A stretch of DNA of 64,000 nt from the NCBI RefSeq assembly GCF_016765795.1, contig NZ_JAESVP010000002.1, positions 310,001 through 374,000 on the forward strand, in the 5' to 3' direction. Made by a program: the position numbers and the translations under genes. The notes under the pieces were generated by a model. The model did no database searches. It saw nothing but the letters and a program-made list of their open reading frames with translations, and was not told the origin of the DNA. This DNA is from Fuscibacter oryzae. Its GTDB lineage: Bacteria > Pseudomonadota > Alphaproteobacteria > Rhodobacterales > Rhodobacteraceae. This document shows, in pieces, positions 44,118 through 52,250 of this stretch; position 1 is the first letter of the stretch, and each line of letters opens with the position of its first letter.

Positions 44118-45962
44118 ATGCTGCGGATTGACAACATCACATACAATGTCGAGGGGCGTCCTTTGTTCGAAGGCGCCTCGGCCACCATTCCTACGGGCCA
44201 CAAGGTTGGCCTTGTGGGGCGCAATGGGGCGGGGAAAACCACGCTGTTCCGGTTGATCCGGGGCCAGTTGGCACTGGAGGGCGGCGAGATTTCGCTGCCC
44301 ACACGGGCGCGGATTGGCGGGGTGGCGCAGGAGGTGCCGTCCTCCTCGACCAGCCTGATCGATACGGTGCTGGGCGCCGATACCGAGCGGGCGGCGCTGA
44401 TGGCCGAGGCGGAGGTTGCGACCGATCCGCACCGGATTGCCGAGGTGCAGGCGCGGTTGGCCGATATTGATGCCTGGAGTGCCGAGGGGCGGGCATCGTC
44501 GATTTTGCGCGGCCTTGGGTTTGAGCCGGAAAAGCAGTTGCGGCCCTGTTCCGATTTTTCGGGCGGCTGGCGGATGCGGGTGGCCTTGGCGGGGGTGTTG
44601 TTTGCCCAGCCGGATTATTTGCTGCTGGACGAACCGACCAACTATCTGGACCTTGAAGGGGCGCTGTGGCTGGAAAGCTATCTGGCGAAATATCCCCATA
44701 CGGTGATTATCATTTCCCACGACCGCGGGCTTTTGAACCGGGCGGTGACGGGTATCCTGCATCTGGATCAGAAAAAGCTGACCTATTGGCAGGGCAATTA
44801 CGACCAGTTCGCCCGGCAGGCCGCCGAGCGGCGCGCGGTGCAGGCGGCGGAATCGAAGAAGGTCGAGGCGCGGCGGGCGCATTTGCAAAGTTTCGTTGAT
44901 CGCTTCAAGGCGAAGGCATCCAAGGCCGTTCAGGCGCAAAGCCGGGTCAAGATGCTGGAAAAACTGACGCCCATCACCGCGCCCGAGGATGCGGCGAAGG
45001 TGGTGTTCAGTTTCCCCGAACCCGAGGAACTGTCGCCCCCGATCATCAATATGGAGGGGGTGTCGGTCGGCTATGGCGGGCCGCCCGTGCTGCGCAAGCT
45101 GTCGCTGCGGATCGATCAGGATGACCGGATCGCGCTTCTGGGGCGGAACGGTGAGGGCAAATCGACGCTGTCCAAATTGCTGGCGGGCAAGCTGGAGCCG
45201 GCGGAGGGCAAGATTGCGCGGTCATCCAAGCTGCGGATCGGCTATTTCGCCCAGCATCAGGTGGATGAGCTGCATCTGGACGAAACACCCTTGCAGCATG
45301 TGCAGCGGCTGCGGCCTGCTGAACATCAGGCGAAACTGCGCGCCCGGCTGGCGGGGTTTGGCCTGATGGCCGATCAGGCGGAAACCGTGGTGGGGCGGCT
45401 GTCGGGCGGGCAGAAGGCGCGGCTTTCCTTGCTGCTGGCCACGATTGACGCGCCGCATCTGCTGATCTTGGACGAACCGACCAACCATTTGGACATCGAA
45501 AGCCGTGAGGCTTTGGTGGAGGCGCTGACCGAATATTCCGGCGCCGTGGTGCTGGTGTCGCACGACATGCACCTGTTGGGGCTGGTGGCCGACCGGCTGT
45601 GGCTGGTCAAGGGTGGGGCGGTTGCGCCCTATACCGAGGATCTGGAGGCCTATCGCAAGCTGCTGCTGTCGTCCGATGAAGAGGTGAAGGCGGTTGCGAA
45701 GCCGGTCGAGAAGAAGAAGGCCAGCCGCGACGAGGTTCTGGCGCTGAAGGCCGAGGTGCGCAAATGCGAGGACCGTTTGGCCAAGCTGAACGACATGCGC
45801 GACAAGCTGGCGACCAAGCTGGCCGACCCGGCGCTGTATGAGGATGCGCGGAAGGGCGAGTTGGAGACCTGGAACAAGAAATACGCCGAGGTGATGGAGG
45901 GGCTGGACCGGGCCGAGGCGATGTGGATGACGGCGCAGGAGAAGCTGGAGGCGGTGGGTTAG
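44118..45962 (+). CDS. ABC-F family ATP-binding protein (YheS/Uup-like)
   Basis: A 614-residue cytosolic protein with two ABC domains and no membrane part, as in ABC-F translation factors that act at the ribosomal E site. Domain 1 has GLVGRNGAGKTTLFRLIRG, signature FSGGWRMRVALAG, LLLDEPTNYLDL; an interdomain linker helix RRAHLQSFVDRFKAKASKAV follows; domain 2 has LLGRNGEGKSTLSKLLAG, LSGGQKARLSLLLA and LILDEPTNHLDI. A charged C-terminal coiled coil (KKKASRDEVLALKAEVRKCE) ends it. ATG 44118 (MLRIDNITYN) is the natural family start. The specific substrate is unknown. Confidence 0.92.
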   Translation: MLRIDNITYNVEGRPLFEGASATIPTGHKVGLVGRNGAGKTTLFRLIRGQLALEGGEISLPTRARIGGVAQEVPSSSTSLIDTVLGADTERAALMAEAEVATDPHRIAEVQARLADIDAWSAEGRASSILRGLGFEPEKQLRPCSDFSGGWRMRVALAGVLFAQPDYLLLDEPTNYLDLEGALWLESYLAKYPHTVIIISHDRGLLNRAVTGILHLDQKKLTYWQGNYDQFARQAAERRAVQAAESKKVEARRAHLQSFVDRFKAKASKAVQAQSRVKMLEKLTPITAPEDAAKVVFSFPEPEELSPPIINMEGVSVGYGGPPVLRKLSLRIDQDDRIALLGRNGEGKSTLSKLLAGKLEPAEGKIARSSKLRIGYFAQHQVDELHLDETPLQHVQRLRPAEHQAKLRARLAGFGLMADQAETVVGRLSGGQKARLSLLLATIDAPHLLILDEPTNHLDIESREALVEALTEYSGAVVLVSHDMHLLGLVADRLWLVKGGAVAPYTEDLEAYRKLLLSSDEEVKAVAKPVEKKKASRDEVLALKAEVRKCEDRLAKLNDMRDKLATKLADPALYEDARKGELETWNKKYAEVMEGLDRAEAMWMTAQEKLEAVG

Positions 45963-45982
45963 GGATAACCATCGGAGGCGGT

Positions 45983-46435
45983 ATGTTTTTCGTAAATCAA
46001 GAAAATAGGGCAAACTATTACAAGTATTTGGCAAGGATGAACTATGAGGCGGCGTTGGCTGCCGACGATGTAATAGGCCAATGGCCCGGTTATAATATTT
46101 CAGCTCCGCCACCGGTTATGGTTCTTTGCGCGCAGTGCGTTGAGCTGTCTTTAAAATCATATCTTCTTGATAAATGTGTTCCTGAGATAGTTGTCCGTAA
46201 ACTTGGGCACAAGCTTCAAGAAGCGTGGAGCGCTTGCATGGACGCTGGCGCATCCCCAGAGACACTTGATGTTGAAATTCTCAAGATTATTGAGGATTTG
46301 CTCGTATCTGGGCGATTGCGCTATGGCGACAAGAGCGAGTTGGGTCGAACACCAGTCTTCGGGCCGCTGCAAGAACTATGCCAAGCATGTCTAAAGTTGT
46401 GCGGTGCTCCTGAGGCATCGGATATTATTGGTTGA
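45983..46435 (+). CDS. HEPN-like protein, AT-rich and probably acquired
   Basis: A 150-residue all-helical protein. The block VLCAQCVELSLKSYLL followed by RKLGHKLQEAWSACMDA resembles the two-helix centre of HEPN domains, which occur in toxins, defence RNases and MNT partners. The canonical catalytic R-x4-6-H is not clear here (RKLGH gives R-x3-H), so RNase activity is doubtful. Start at 45983 has GGAGG upstream. The base composition is clearly poorer in GC than the flanking genes, with many A/T-ending codons, suggesting transfer; it lies between the ABC-F gene and the 3' end of ssrA. Confidence 0.65.
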   Translation: MFFVNQENRANYYKYLARMNYEAALAADDVIGQWPGYNISAPPPVMVLCAQCVELSLKSYLLDKCVPEIVVRKLGHKLQEAWSACMDAGASPETLDVEILKIIEDLLVSGRLRYGDKSELGRTPVFGPLQELCQACLKLCGAPEASDIIG

Positions 46436-46507
46436 TGAAATCGAAACGTTGAAGTTCGTGATGCCGAACTCGGACCAAGCTGTGCATGAAATCGCGCAAC
46501 CTACTGA

Positions 46508-46834
46508 AAATAAGAAAAGTGCAGGTTTCTGTTGCCAGGTACCTGCGAACCCCGCCTTACGCGGCTAAGCGCAAGGGCTTAGGTTTGGTATTGCGAGCTG
46601 CTTACGCAGCCAGCGCCACCGGAGCACGGTTGTCATTGGCAACTGTGATCATGGACCGATAACGGTGGTACCTCACCGAGCGAAAGCTGGCCTCTTTGAA
46701 CGTCCGTCGATCCTGTTTCGGCCCCAAGCCCCCGCAATGACCGGGTGATTTGGTGGAGCCGCCGGGTACCGCCCCCGGGTCCGAGCCGTCTATTACAGGT
46801 GCGTTTATCGCCATAGTCCGGGTTGCCCCGAACG
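46508..46834 (-). ncRNA. ssrA: Two-piece (circularly permuted) tmRNA
   Basis: tmRNA rescues stalled ribosomes and adds a degradation tag. On the minus strand the tag frame 46640-46602 encodes ANDNRAPVALAA then TAA, matching alphaproteobacterial tags. In the permuted order the 3' acceptor half comes first: a T-arm-like stem CCGGG/CCCGG then GGCTCCACCA (CCA end at about 46751). The 5' half follows, starting near 46732 with GGGGCTTGGGGCCGAAACAG and GATCGACGG. GGGGCTT can pair with the acceptor GGCTCC. After the tag come hairpins and, at 46546-46508, a stem GCAGGT/AACCTGC followed by a T-rich run, the likely terminator. Ends are estimates. Confidence 0.93.
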
Positions 46835-46840
46835 AGGGGG

Positions 46841-46869
46841 AATATAGGGGGGATGTGGGGCAGTCACAA
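46841..46869 (-). promoter_or_regulatory. Sigma-70-type promoter of ssrA
   Basis: On the minus strand TTGTGA (46869-46864), a 17-base spacer and TATATT (46846-46841) give near-consensus -35 and -10 boxes. Transcription would begin near 46834, just ahead of the acceptor half of ssrA. Confidence 0.8.
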
Positions 46870-46916
46870 GGGAGGATCGGCAGCAGATCGGGCGGCGGCT
46901 TTGCTTGGACCGCGCC

Positions 46917-46960
46917 GGGGTTTCACACCCCCGGACCCCGTGGGATATTTGCCGAAGGGG
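46917..46960 (+). repeat. Dispersed intergenic repeat, copy 3 (diverged)
   Basis: GGGGTTTCACACCCCCGG then ACCCCGTGGGATATTTG and CCGAAGGGG aligns, with a few changes, to copy 1 read on its minus strand (1648-1601). It lies between the ssrA promoter and the MttB-family gene. The rest of the 46835-47078 gap contains the ssrA promoter and an AGGAGG before the MttB gene, and nothing else recognisable. Confidence 0.65.
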
Positions 46961-47078
46961 AAGTGCGTCGGTTTCAGGGGGAAAGGATGTCGCTTTTGAT
47001 GCTCAAGCGGCGTATTTCGGGGGCGGGACGCTGCCCTTCACGGGCATAAGACGGTAAAGAGCTTAGGAGGCCCTGGAC

Positions 47079-48623
47079 ATGAGCGATTTGGGTGGGGGGC
47101 GTCGCGCCCGTGGTGGTGGTGGTTCTGCGCGTCGGGCAGAGCGGACGGCGGTGTCGTTCGAGACCGCGCGCTTCATCGAGCGCAACATTCCGAATTTCGA
47201 GATTCTGAACGACGAGGCGCTGGAGATCATCGAGCGCAACGCCGAGACGGTGCTGGAAGAAATTGGCGTCAACTTTGTTGAAAACCCCGCTGCGCTGGAA
47301 TTGTGGCGCGCTGCGGGGGCCGATGTGCGCGGTGAGCGGGTGCATATTCCGCGCGGCCTTGCGCGCAAGCTGATCTCTACCGCGCCGAAGTCGTTCACCC
47401 AGCATGCCCGCAACCCTGAACGCAACGTCGAGATCGGCGGTCGCAATCTGGTGCTGGCCCCGGTTTACGGCCCGCCCTTCGTGCGCGATGCCGAAGGCGG
47501 GCGCCGCTATGCCACGATCGAGGATTTCCGCAATTTCGTGAAGCTGGGCTATATGTCCAAATGGCTGCACCATTCGGGCGGTACGGTCTGCGAACCGACC
47601 GACGTTCCGGTGAACAAGCGCCATCTGGACATGCTGCTGGCGCATATGACCCTTTCCGACAAGCCCTATATGGGGTCGGTCACCGAACCCAGCCGCGCGG
47701 CGGATTCGGTGGAAATGTCCAAGATTCTGTTCGGCAGCGATTTCGTTGACCAGAACACGGTGATGACCAGCCTGATCAACATCAACAGCCCGATGACCTT
47801 TGACGGCATCATGATGGGCGCCTTGGAGGTGTATGCCAAGGCCAATCAGGCGGCGATCATCTCGCCGTTCATCGTGGGCGGCGCGATGGCGCCGGTGACG
47901 GTGGCGGGCACGCTGACGCAGGTAATGGCGGAATGTCTGGCCGGGGTTGCCTATTCGCAACTGGTTCGCGCCGGTGCGCCGGTGATCATGGGCGCGTTTG
48001 TGACCTCGATCGACATGAACTCTGGCGCGCCGACCTTTGGCACGCCAGAGGCCGCGCATATCACCTATGGTGCCGGGCAGTTGGCGCGGCGTCTGGGCTT
48101 GCCCTACCGTTCGGGCGGCGGGTTCACCGGATCGAAGCTGCCCGACGCGCAGGCGGCCTACGAATCGGCCAACAGCCTGAACATGGCGCTGCTGGCGGGC
48201 GTGAACTTCATGCTGCACGCCTGTGGCTGGCTGGAAGGTGGTCTGGTCTCGTCTTACGAAAAGTTCGTGATGGATGCCGATCAGTTGGGCTGTCTACATG
48301 GTCTGGCCAAAGGCATCTCGATGGATGCCAACGGTCAGGCGATGGAGGCCATCCGCGAGGTTGGCCCCGGCGGCCATTATCTGGGCTGCGAACATACCCA
48401 AGCGAACTTTAAAAGCGCGTTCTGGCGGACCGAGGTTCTGGACTACAAGCCCTTTGAAACCTGGGAAGAAGAGGGTGCGCGCGATACGCAGGCCCTTGCC
48501 TCGGCCCGGGTCAAGAAGATGCTGGCAGATTATCAGGCCCCGGCATTGGACGAAGGCATTGCCGAGGCACTGAACGAATATGTGGCGAAGAAAAAGGCCT
48601 CGATGCCCGACGCGTTCATGTGA
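47079..48623 (+). CDS. MttB-family corrinoid methyltransferase (non-pyrrolysine type)
   Basis: A 514-residue member of the trimethylamine methyltransferase family. Characteristic segments are LNDEALEIIERNAETVLEEI, VYGPPFVRDAEGGRRYATIE and MEAIREVGPGGHYLGCEHTQ near the C-terminus. The frame has no internal amber codon, so it is not a pyrrolysine TMA enzyme; relatives of this kind demethylate glycine betaine or similar quaternary amines onto a corrinoid protein. No corrinoid-protein gene is adjacent. The start has AGGAGG upstream. The window also encodes a B12 salvage operon, consistent with a demand for corrinoid. The exact substrate is unknown. Confidence 0.87.
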   Translation: MSDLGGGRRARGGGGSARRAERTAVSFETARFIERNIPNFEILNDEALEIIERNAETVLEEIGVNFVENPAALELWRAAGADVRGERVHIPRGLARKLISTAPKSFTQHARNPERNVEIGGRNLVLAPVYGPPFVRDAEGGRRYATIEDFRNFVKLGYMSKWLHHSGGTVCEPTDVPVNKRHLDMLLAHMTLSDKPYMGSVTEPSRAADSVEMSKILFGSDFVDQNTVMTSLININSPMTFDGIMMGALEVYAKANQAAIISPFIVGGAMAPVTVAGTLTQVMAECLAGVAYSQLVRAGAPVIMGAFVTSIDMNSGAPTFGTPEAAHITYGAGQLARRLGLPYRSGGGFTGSKLPDAQAAYESANSLNMALLAGVNFMLHACGWLEGGLVSSYEKFVMDADQLGCLHGLAKGISMDANGQAMEAIREVGPGGHYLGCEHTQANFKSAFWRTEVLDYKPFETWEEEGARDTQALASARVKKMLADYQAPALDEGIAEALNEYVAKKKASMPDAFM

Positions 48624-48659
48624 TCTGACACCAGGATCGTCGCGAGGCGTTCAACAAAA

Positions 48660-48688
48660 GGCCCGCCCGGGAACAGGCGGGCCTTTTT
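48660..48688. terminator. Bidirectional terminator between MttB-family and DUF6477 genes
   Basis: GGCCCGCC (48660-48667) pairs with GGCGGGCC (48676-48683), loop of 8, flanked by AAAA on the left and TTTTT on the right, so it can terminate transcripts from both convergent genes. Confidence 0.92.
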
Positions 48689-48691
48689 GCG

Positions 48692-48979
48692 TCAGACGGC
48701 CCGCGGCCCGCGCGGCAGCAGGTGCATTTCCGCCATCAGCGCGATCAGCACTTCGATGTGATGTGACAGCGAATAATCGGCCCGGCCCTCGACCCGATGG
48801 GTCTCCAGCCGCTCTTCCTCATCCATCAGGCGGGTCACTACCTTCTCGGCAGAAACAATCGGCCCTACCAGCCTGCGCAAGTCGCGCTCCCGGCGATAAT
48901 CGCCCAGCCCCAACCGGGCGGCGCGCATCAACAGGCTGGGGCGGCGCAGTTGCGAAAGGATGGTGCGGATGTCGGACAT
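48692..48979 (-). CDS. DUF6477 family protein
   Basis: A 95-residue helical protein: MSDIRTILSQLRRPSLLMRA, GDYRRERDLRRLVG, then MDEEERLETHRVEGRADYSL and a terminal helix. This is a Rhodobacteraceae-specific family of unknown function. Start at 48979 is supported by AAGGAGG. It is divergently transcribed from the DUF6456 gene across a 148-base AT-rich gap (48980-49127) that should contain both promoters; a near-CtrA-box is visible there. Confidence 0.8.
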   Translation of the reverse strand: MSDIRTILSQLRRPSLLMRAARLGLGDYRRERDLRRLVGPIVSAEKVVTRLMDEEERLETHRVEGRADYSLSHHIEVLIALMAEMHLLPRGPRAV

Positions 48980-49127
48980 GGATACCTCCTTGGATCGGAA
49001 ACCCACCATACATCAACACAACCAAGCGTTGCATTTCTGCCATTTTCACCGCGCGATGGTTTCCGAAAAGTTTAGGATTTGGAAACAATTATCGAGATTG
49101 CTTCAGAAATTAACACTTGGGTAACCA

Positions 49128-50300
49128 ATGCCACTCACGGTTGATACAGTCCAAGGCAGGACCGCCGGTGTCGAGACGGCGAATAATAATGAGATGCAGA
49201 TGAACCTCTCAAACCTGCAAGAATTGCCCGGCTGGGTGCCCGAAGCTGTGCGGCTGTATCTGGACCACACGGAAGAGGGTGTGTCGCTGCGGGCGCTTGC
49301 GCGCCGTGATGGACGCCACGCCTCTACCGTCATGCGTCTGGTGCGCCGCTATGAGAAGCGCCGCGATGACCCGCTGCTGGACGAGGCGCTTTCGGCGCTG
49401 AACCCGTCTGCGGGAGCCCCAGCCAGAAAGGACGATGCCGCAATGTCTGCCCCTCTTCGCCGTGACAGCCTGATGACCGATGAGGCCACTCTGGAACGAG
49501 AGGGCCGCCGCGTATTGCGCCGCCTGACCGAACCGGGGGCGCTGATGGCGATTGCGCCCGATATGGAAAAGGCCGTGATCATGCGCAGTTTTCCCGATGG
49601 GCGCAGTGCGCGGACCGGGGTGGTAGGGCGGGCGGTGGCGCAGGCCTTTGTTCTGAAAGACTGGATCACCTGTCGCAAGGCGGGCCGGGTTTCCAGCTAC
49701 GAGATCACGGCGGCGGGGCGTGCGGCCCTTAAGCGGATGATTGAAACCGACGACCAGTCACGGATGGCGCAAGGGCTGGCCGAGGCGCCGATGGCCTTTG
49801 CCGACCAGCACCGCATCTGGGGCGAGCGGCGGGTGGTGGATGAAGACGGCCCGCGCCGGTTGCGCTGCAATCTGGCGGAAAGCCCGGTGGCCGTGCTGGG
49901 GCGGCGGCGCGACAAGGACGGCCAACCCTTTCTGTCAGAGGATCTGGTCGAGGCGGCGGAACGCTTACGCGAGGATTTTGAGCTGGCGCAGATGGGGCCG
50001 CGCGTTGCCCAGAACTGGGAGCGGTTTCTGACGGGCAGCGACCGGGGCAGCTTTCGTCCCGACGCGGCCGAAGGGCCGCGCGATGGCCGCGACCGCGTGG
50101 CGCTGGCCCTGCGCGATCTTGGGCCGGGTCTGGGCGACGTTGCGCTGCGTGTCTGCTGCTTTCTGGAGGGGATTGAGGTGACAGAGCGGCGAATGGGGTG
50201 GGCCGCGCGATCAGGCAAGATCGTGCTGCGCATCGCCTTGCAACGGTTGCGGCGGCATTACGACGAAACCTACGGCCGATCCGGCCCGCTGATCGGCTGA
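49128..50300 (+). CDS. DUF6456 domain protein with helix-turn-helix, putative regulator
   Basis: A 390-residue protein. Residues about 35-80 look like a helix-turn-helix (VRLYLDHTEEGVSLRALARR, then HASTVMRLVRRYEKRRDD). A winged-helix-like middle section (DWITCRKAGRVSSYEITAAG RAALKRM) and a C-terminal DUF6456 core with LREDFELAQMGPRVAQNWER and MGWAARSGKIVLRIALQRL follow. The domain mix suggests a DNA-binding regulator confined to alphaproteobacteria. No strong SD precedes ATG 49128; Met codons at 49194 and 49200 are alternative starts. Convergent with the LysE gene, 3 bases apart. Confidence 0.78.
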   Translation: MPLTVDTVQGRTAGVETANNNEMQMNLSNLQELPGWVPEAVRLYLDHTEEGVSLRALARRDGRHASTVMRLVRRYEKRRDDPLLDEALSALNPSAGAPARKDDAAMSAPLRRDSLMTDEATLEREGRRVLRRLTEPGALMAIAPDMEKAVIMRSFPDGRSARTGVVGRAVAQAFVLKDWITCRKAGRVSSYEITAAGRAALKRMIETDDQSRMAQGLAEAPMAFADQHRIWGERRVVDEDGPRRLRCNLAESPVAVLGRRRDKDGQPFLSEDLVEAAERLREDFELAQMGPRVAQNWERFLTGSDRGSFRPDAAEGPRDGRDRVALALRDLGPGLGDVALRVCCFLEGIEVTERRMGWAARSGKIVLRIALQRLRRHYDETYGRSGPLIG

Positions 50301-50303
50301 GGG

Positions 50304-50861
50304 TCAGCCCGCCATGGCCCGCGCTGCCAGCAGCAGCGACAGCGCGGCCAGCCACAGCGCCGAACCGCGGTTCAGCCAGCGCCCGGCGCGCGCCAGCAGC
50401 CCCGCACCCAGCGTGATCCACAGCAGCGAGACCGGCGGCAGAACCAGCACAAACACCAGCAATGCAGTAACAGGGGCCTGCAAGACCGGCATCAGCACCA
50501 GCCCCATGACCAATGCCTTGGGGTTCAGCAGCGTCGTCACTGCGACCGACCGGGCGGTGACAGGGGCGATTGACGGACCCGTGCCCTCTGGCATCCGCCA
50601 CAGTGTCACGGCAAGCCGCGCGACCCACAGCGATGCCAGTCCAGCCAGAACGGGCTTTAGCACCGGCAGTGCTGCAACCAGTGGCGCGCCCCAGATCAAC
50701 AGCGGTGTGACAACCACCAGATAAGCAACCATCTCGACTGGTATCAGCGGCAAAGACATCAGCACACCGCGCCGCGCGCCCGCCAGAGCCAACAGCGAAT
50801 TCGTCGGGCCGGGCGTGACCAGCAGGGCCAGAATGGCAAGGGCAAGGTGCAGGGTGTTCAC
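50304..50861 (-). CDS. LysE/RhtB-family amino-acid exporter
   Basis: A 185-residue inner-membrane protein with about six helices. The family motif is in VTPGPTNSLLALAGARRG near the N-terminus, and TTLLNPKALVMGLVLMP marks the second repeat. Such proteins export amino acids or small metabolites; the substrate is not evident. GTG 50861 is preferred over an upstream TTG because GAGGAG lies 6 bases before it. Confidence 0.87.
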   Translation of the reverse strand: MNTLHLALAILALLVTPGPTNSLLALAGARRGVLMSLPLIPVEMVAYLVVVTPLLIWGAPLVAALPVLKPVLAGLASLWVARLAVTLWRMPEGTGPSIAPVTARSVAVTTLLNPKALVMGLVLMPVLQAPVTALLVFVLVLPPVSLLWITLGAGLLARAGRWLNRGSALWLAALSLLLAARAMAG

Positions 50862-50979
50862 GCGCAACTCCTCAAGACAGTTGGCAAGGTGCTAAGATGC
50901 AATGGCGGGGTCAACCATGACCTGAATCAACCTATCCCTCCTGCGGGGGCGGGTAACAATCGTCGGCAAAGGACAGGAT

Positions 50980-51396
50980 ATGCGCGCCACAGCCATACTG
51001 GAAACCGTGATCTATGCGGATGATCCGGCAGAATGTGCCGCGTTTTATGTTGCGGTGCTGGGGCTGGTACCGGTGCGTGCGGTGCCGGGCCGCTTCAGCT
51101 TTCTGCGCTGCGGGGCGCAGATGGTTCTGATCTTTGCGCCGGGTCCGTCCTCGGATGCCGCGCAGCAGGGCGGTATTCCGGCCCATGGCTGCCACGGGGC
51201 AGGGCATCTGTGTTTTGCAGCGCAAGATGCGGCAGATCTGGATGCCTGGGTGCGCCATCTGACCGAAAAGGGTGTAGCAATCGAACATCAGCAGCAATGG
51301 GGGGCGGGCAGATCGATCTATTTCCGCGACCCTGCGGGCAATTCGGTCGAGGTGGCCGAGCGGGCAATCTGGGGCCTTGGCCCTGATGGCGGATGA
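50980..51396 (+). CDS. VOC superfamily (glyoxalase/bleomycin-resistance-like) protein
   Basis: A 138-residue single VOC-fold protein with two beta-alpha-beta3 modules: ETVIYADDPAECAAFYVAVL and GHLCFAAQDAADLDAWVRHL, ending YFRDPAGNSVEVAE. Potential metal ligands are His/Glu at strands 1, 4 and 8 (GAGHLCF, NSVEVAE). Members include glyoxalases, dioxygenases and fosfomycin/bleomycin resistance proteins; none can be chosen from this sequence. It stands alone between LysE and aquaporin genes. Confidence 0.85.
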   Translation: MRATAILETVIYADDPAECAAFYVAVLGLVPVRAVPGRFSFLRCGAQMVLIFAPGPSSDAAQQGGIPAHGCHGAGHLCFAAQDAADLDAWVRHLTEKGVAIEHQQQWGAGRSIYFRDPAGNSVEVAERAIWGLGPDGG

Positions 51397-51441
51397 TTTG
51401 CGCCGCCGCCGGTCAGGCCGCGGCGCAAGATTTCATATTGG

Positions 51442-52128
51442 TCAGTCGGCGCGCGTCAATCCTGCGGCGTTGACCAAACCGGCTACCGCACCCCCGGCCA
51501 GCGGAGCCAGAATGAACACCCATAGTTGCGACAGGGCGGTGCCGCCCACGAACAAGGCCGGCCCGATCGAACGGGCAGGGTTCACCGAAACGCCGGTTAC
51601 CTTGATGCCGACCAGGTGGATCGCGGTCAGCGTCAGTCCGATGGCCAGCCCGGCAAAACCCGCCGAAGATCCGGGGCCGGTCGCGCCAAGAATCACGGTG
51701 ACGAACAAGAAGGTCATGACGGCCTCGAACACCAGTGCCGAGGTTAGCGAATATTCCCCCAGATAGCCCGCGCCATAGCCGTTCACGCCCAGACCGCCCG
51801 TCCAGCCTGCGCTGCCCGATGCGATCAGATACAGGATGCCCGCACCAAGGATTGCCCCGATGACCTGCGAAATGACATAACCGATGAAATCGCCTGCCGA
51901 CATGCGGCCCGCCAGCAGCACACCCAGGCTGACCGCCGGGTTCAGATGGGCACCAGAGATCTGGCCAAGGCTGTAAGCCACCGCCACAATCGAGATGCCA
52001 AAGGCCAGCGCGATGCCGGTCAGGCCGATTCCGGTCGTCCCATCGGCCCCGGCAATCACGGCCGCCCCGCACCCGAACAGCACCAGGATCAAGGTTCCCA
52101 ACGCCTCTGCCAAATATTTCTTGCTCAT
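51442..52128 (-). CDS. aqpZ: Aquaporin Z-type water channel
   Basis: A 228-residue inner-membrane channel with the two NPA boxes [12 protein letters not shown] and [13 protein letters not shown] and six helices; opening [19 protein letters not shown]. The residue pattern (short loops; Arg right after the second NPA) favours a water-selective AqpZ rather than GlpF. The start at 52128 follows GGAGGGACAT. The 122-base divergent gap to lipA presumably holds both promoters. Confidence 0.92.
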   Translation of the reverse strand: MSKKYLAEALGTLILVLFGCGAAVIAGADGTTGIGLTGIALAFGISIVAVAYSLGQISGAHLNPAVSLGVLLAGRMSAGDFIGYVISQVIGAILGAGILYLIASGSAGWTGGLGVNGYGAGYLGEYSLTSALVFEAVMTFLFVTVILGATGPGSSAGFAGLAIGLTLTAIHLVGIKVTGVSVNPARSIGPALFVGGTALSQLWVFILAPLAGGAVAGLVNAAGLTRAD

Positions 52129-52250
52129 ATGTCCCTCCAGACTCGTTATCAACGCGCAGCAGGTCTGCGGCCAGAACAGGGCCGCGATCATTGCTTTCGC
52201 GCTGCGGTCAGCATATCTGTTCAAGGGATTTCGGTCAGGGGGAAAATAGA

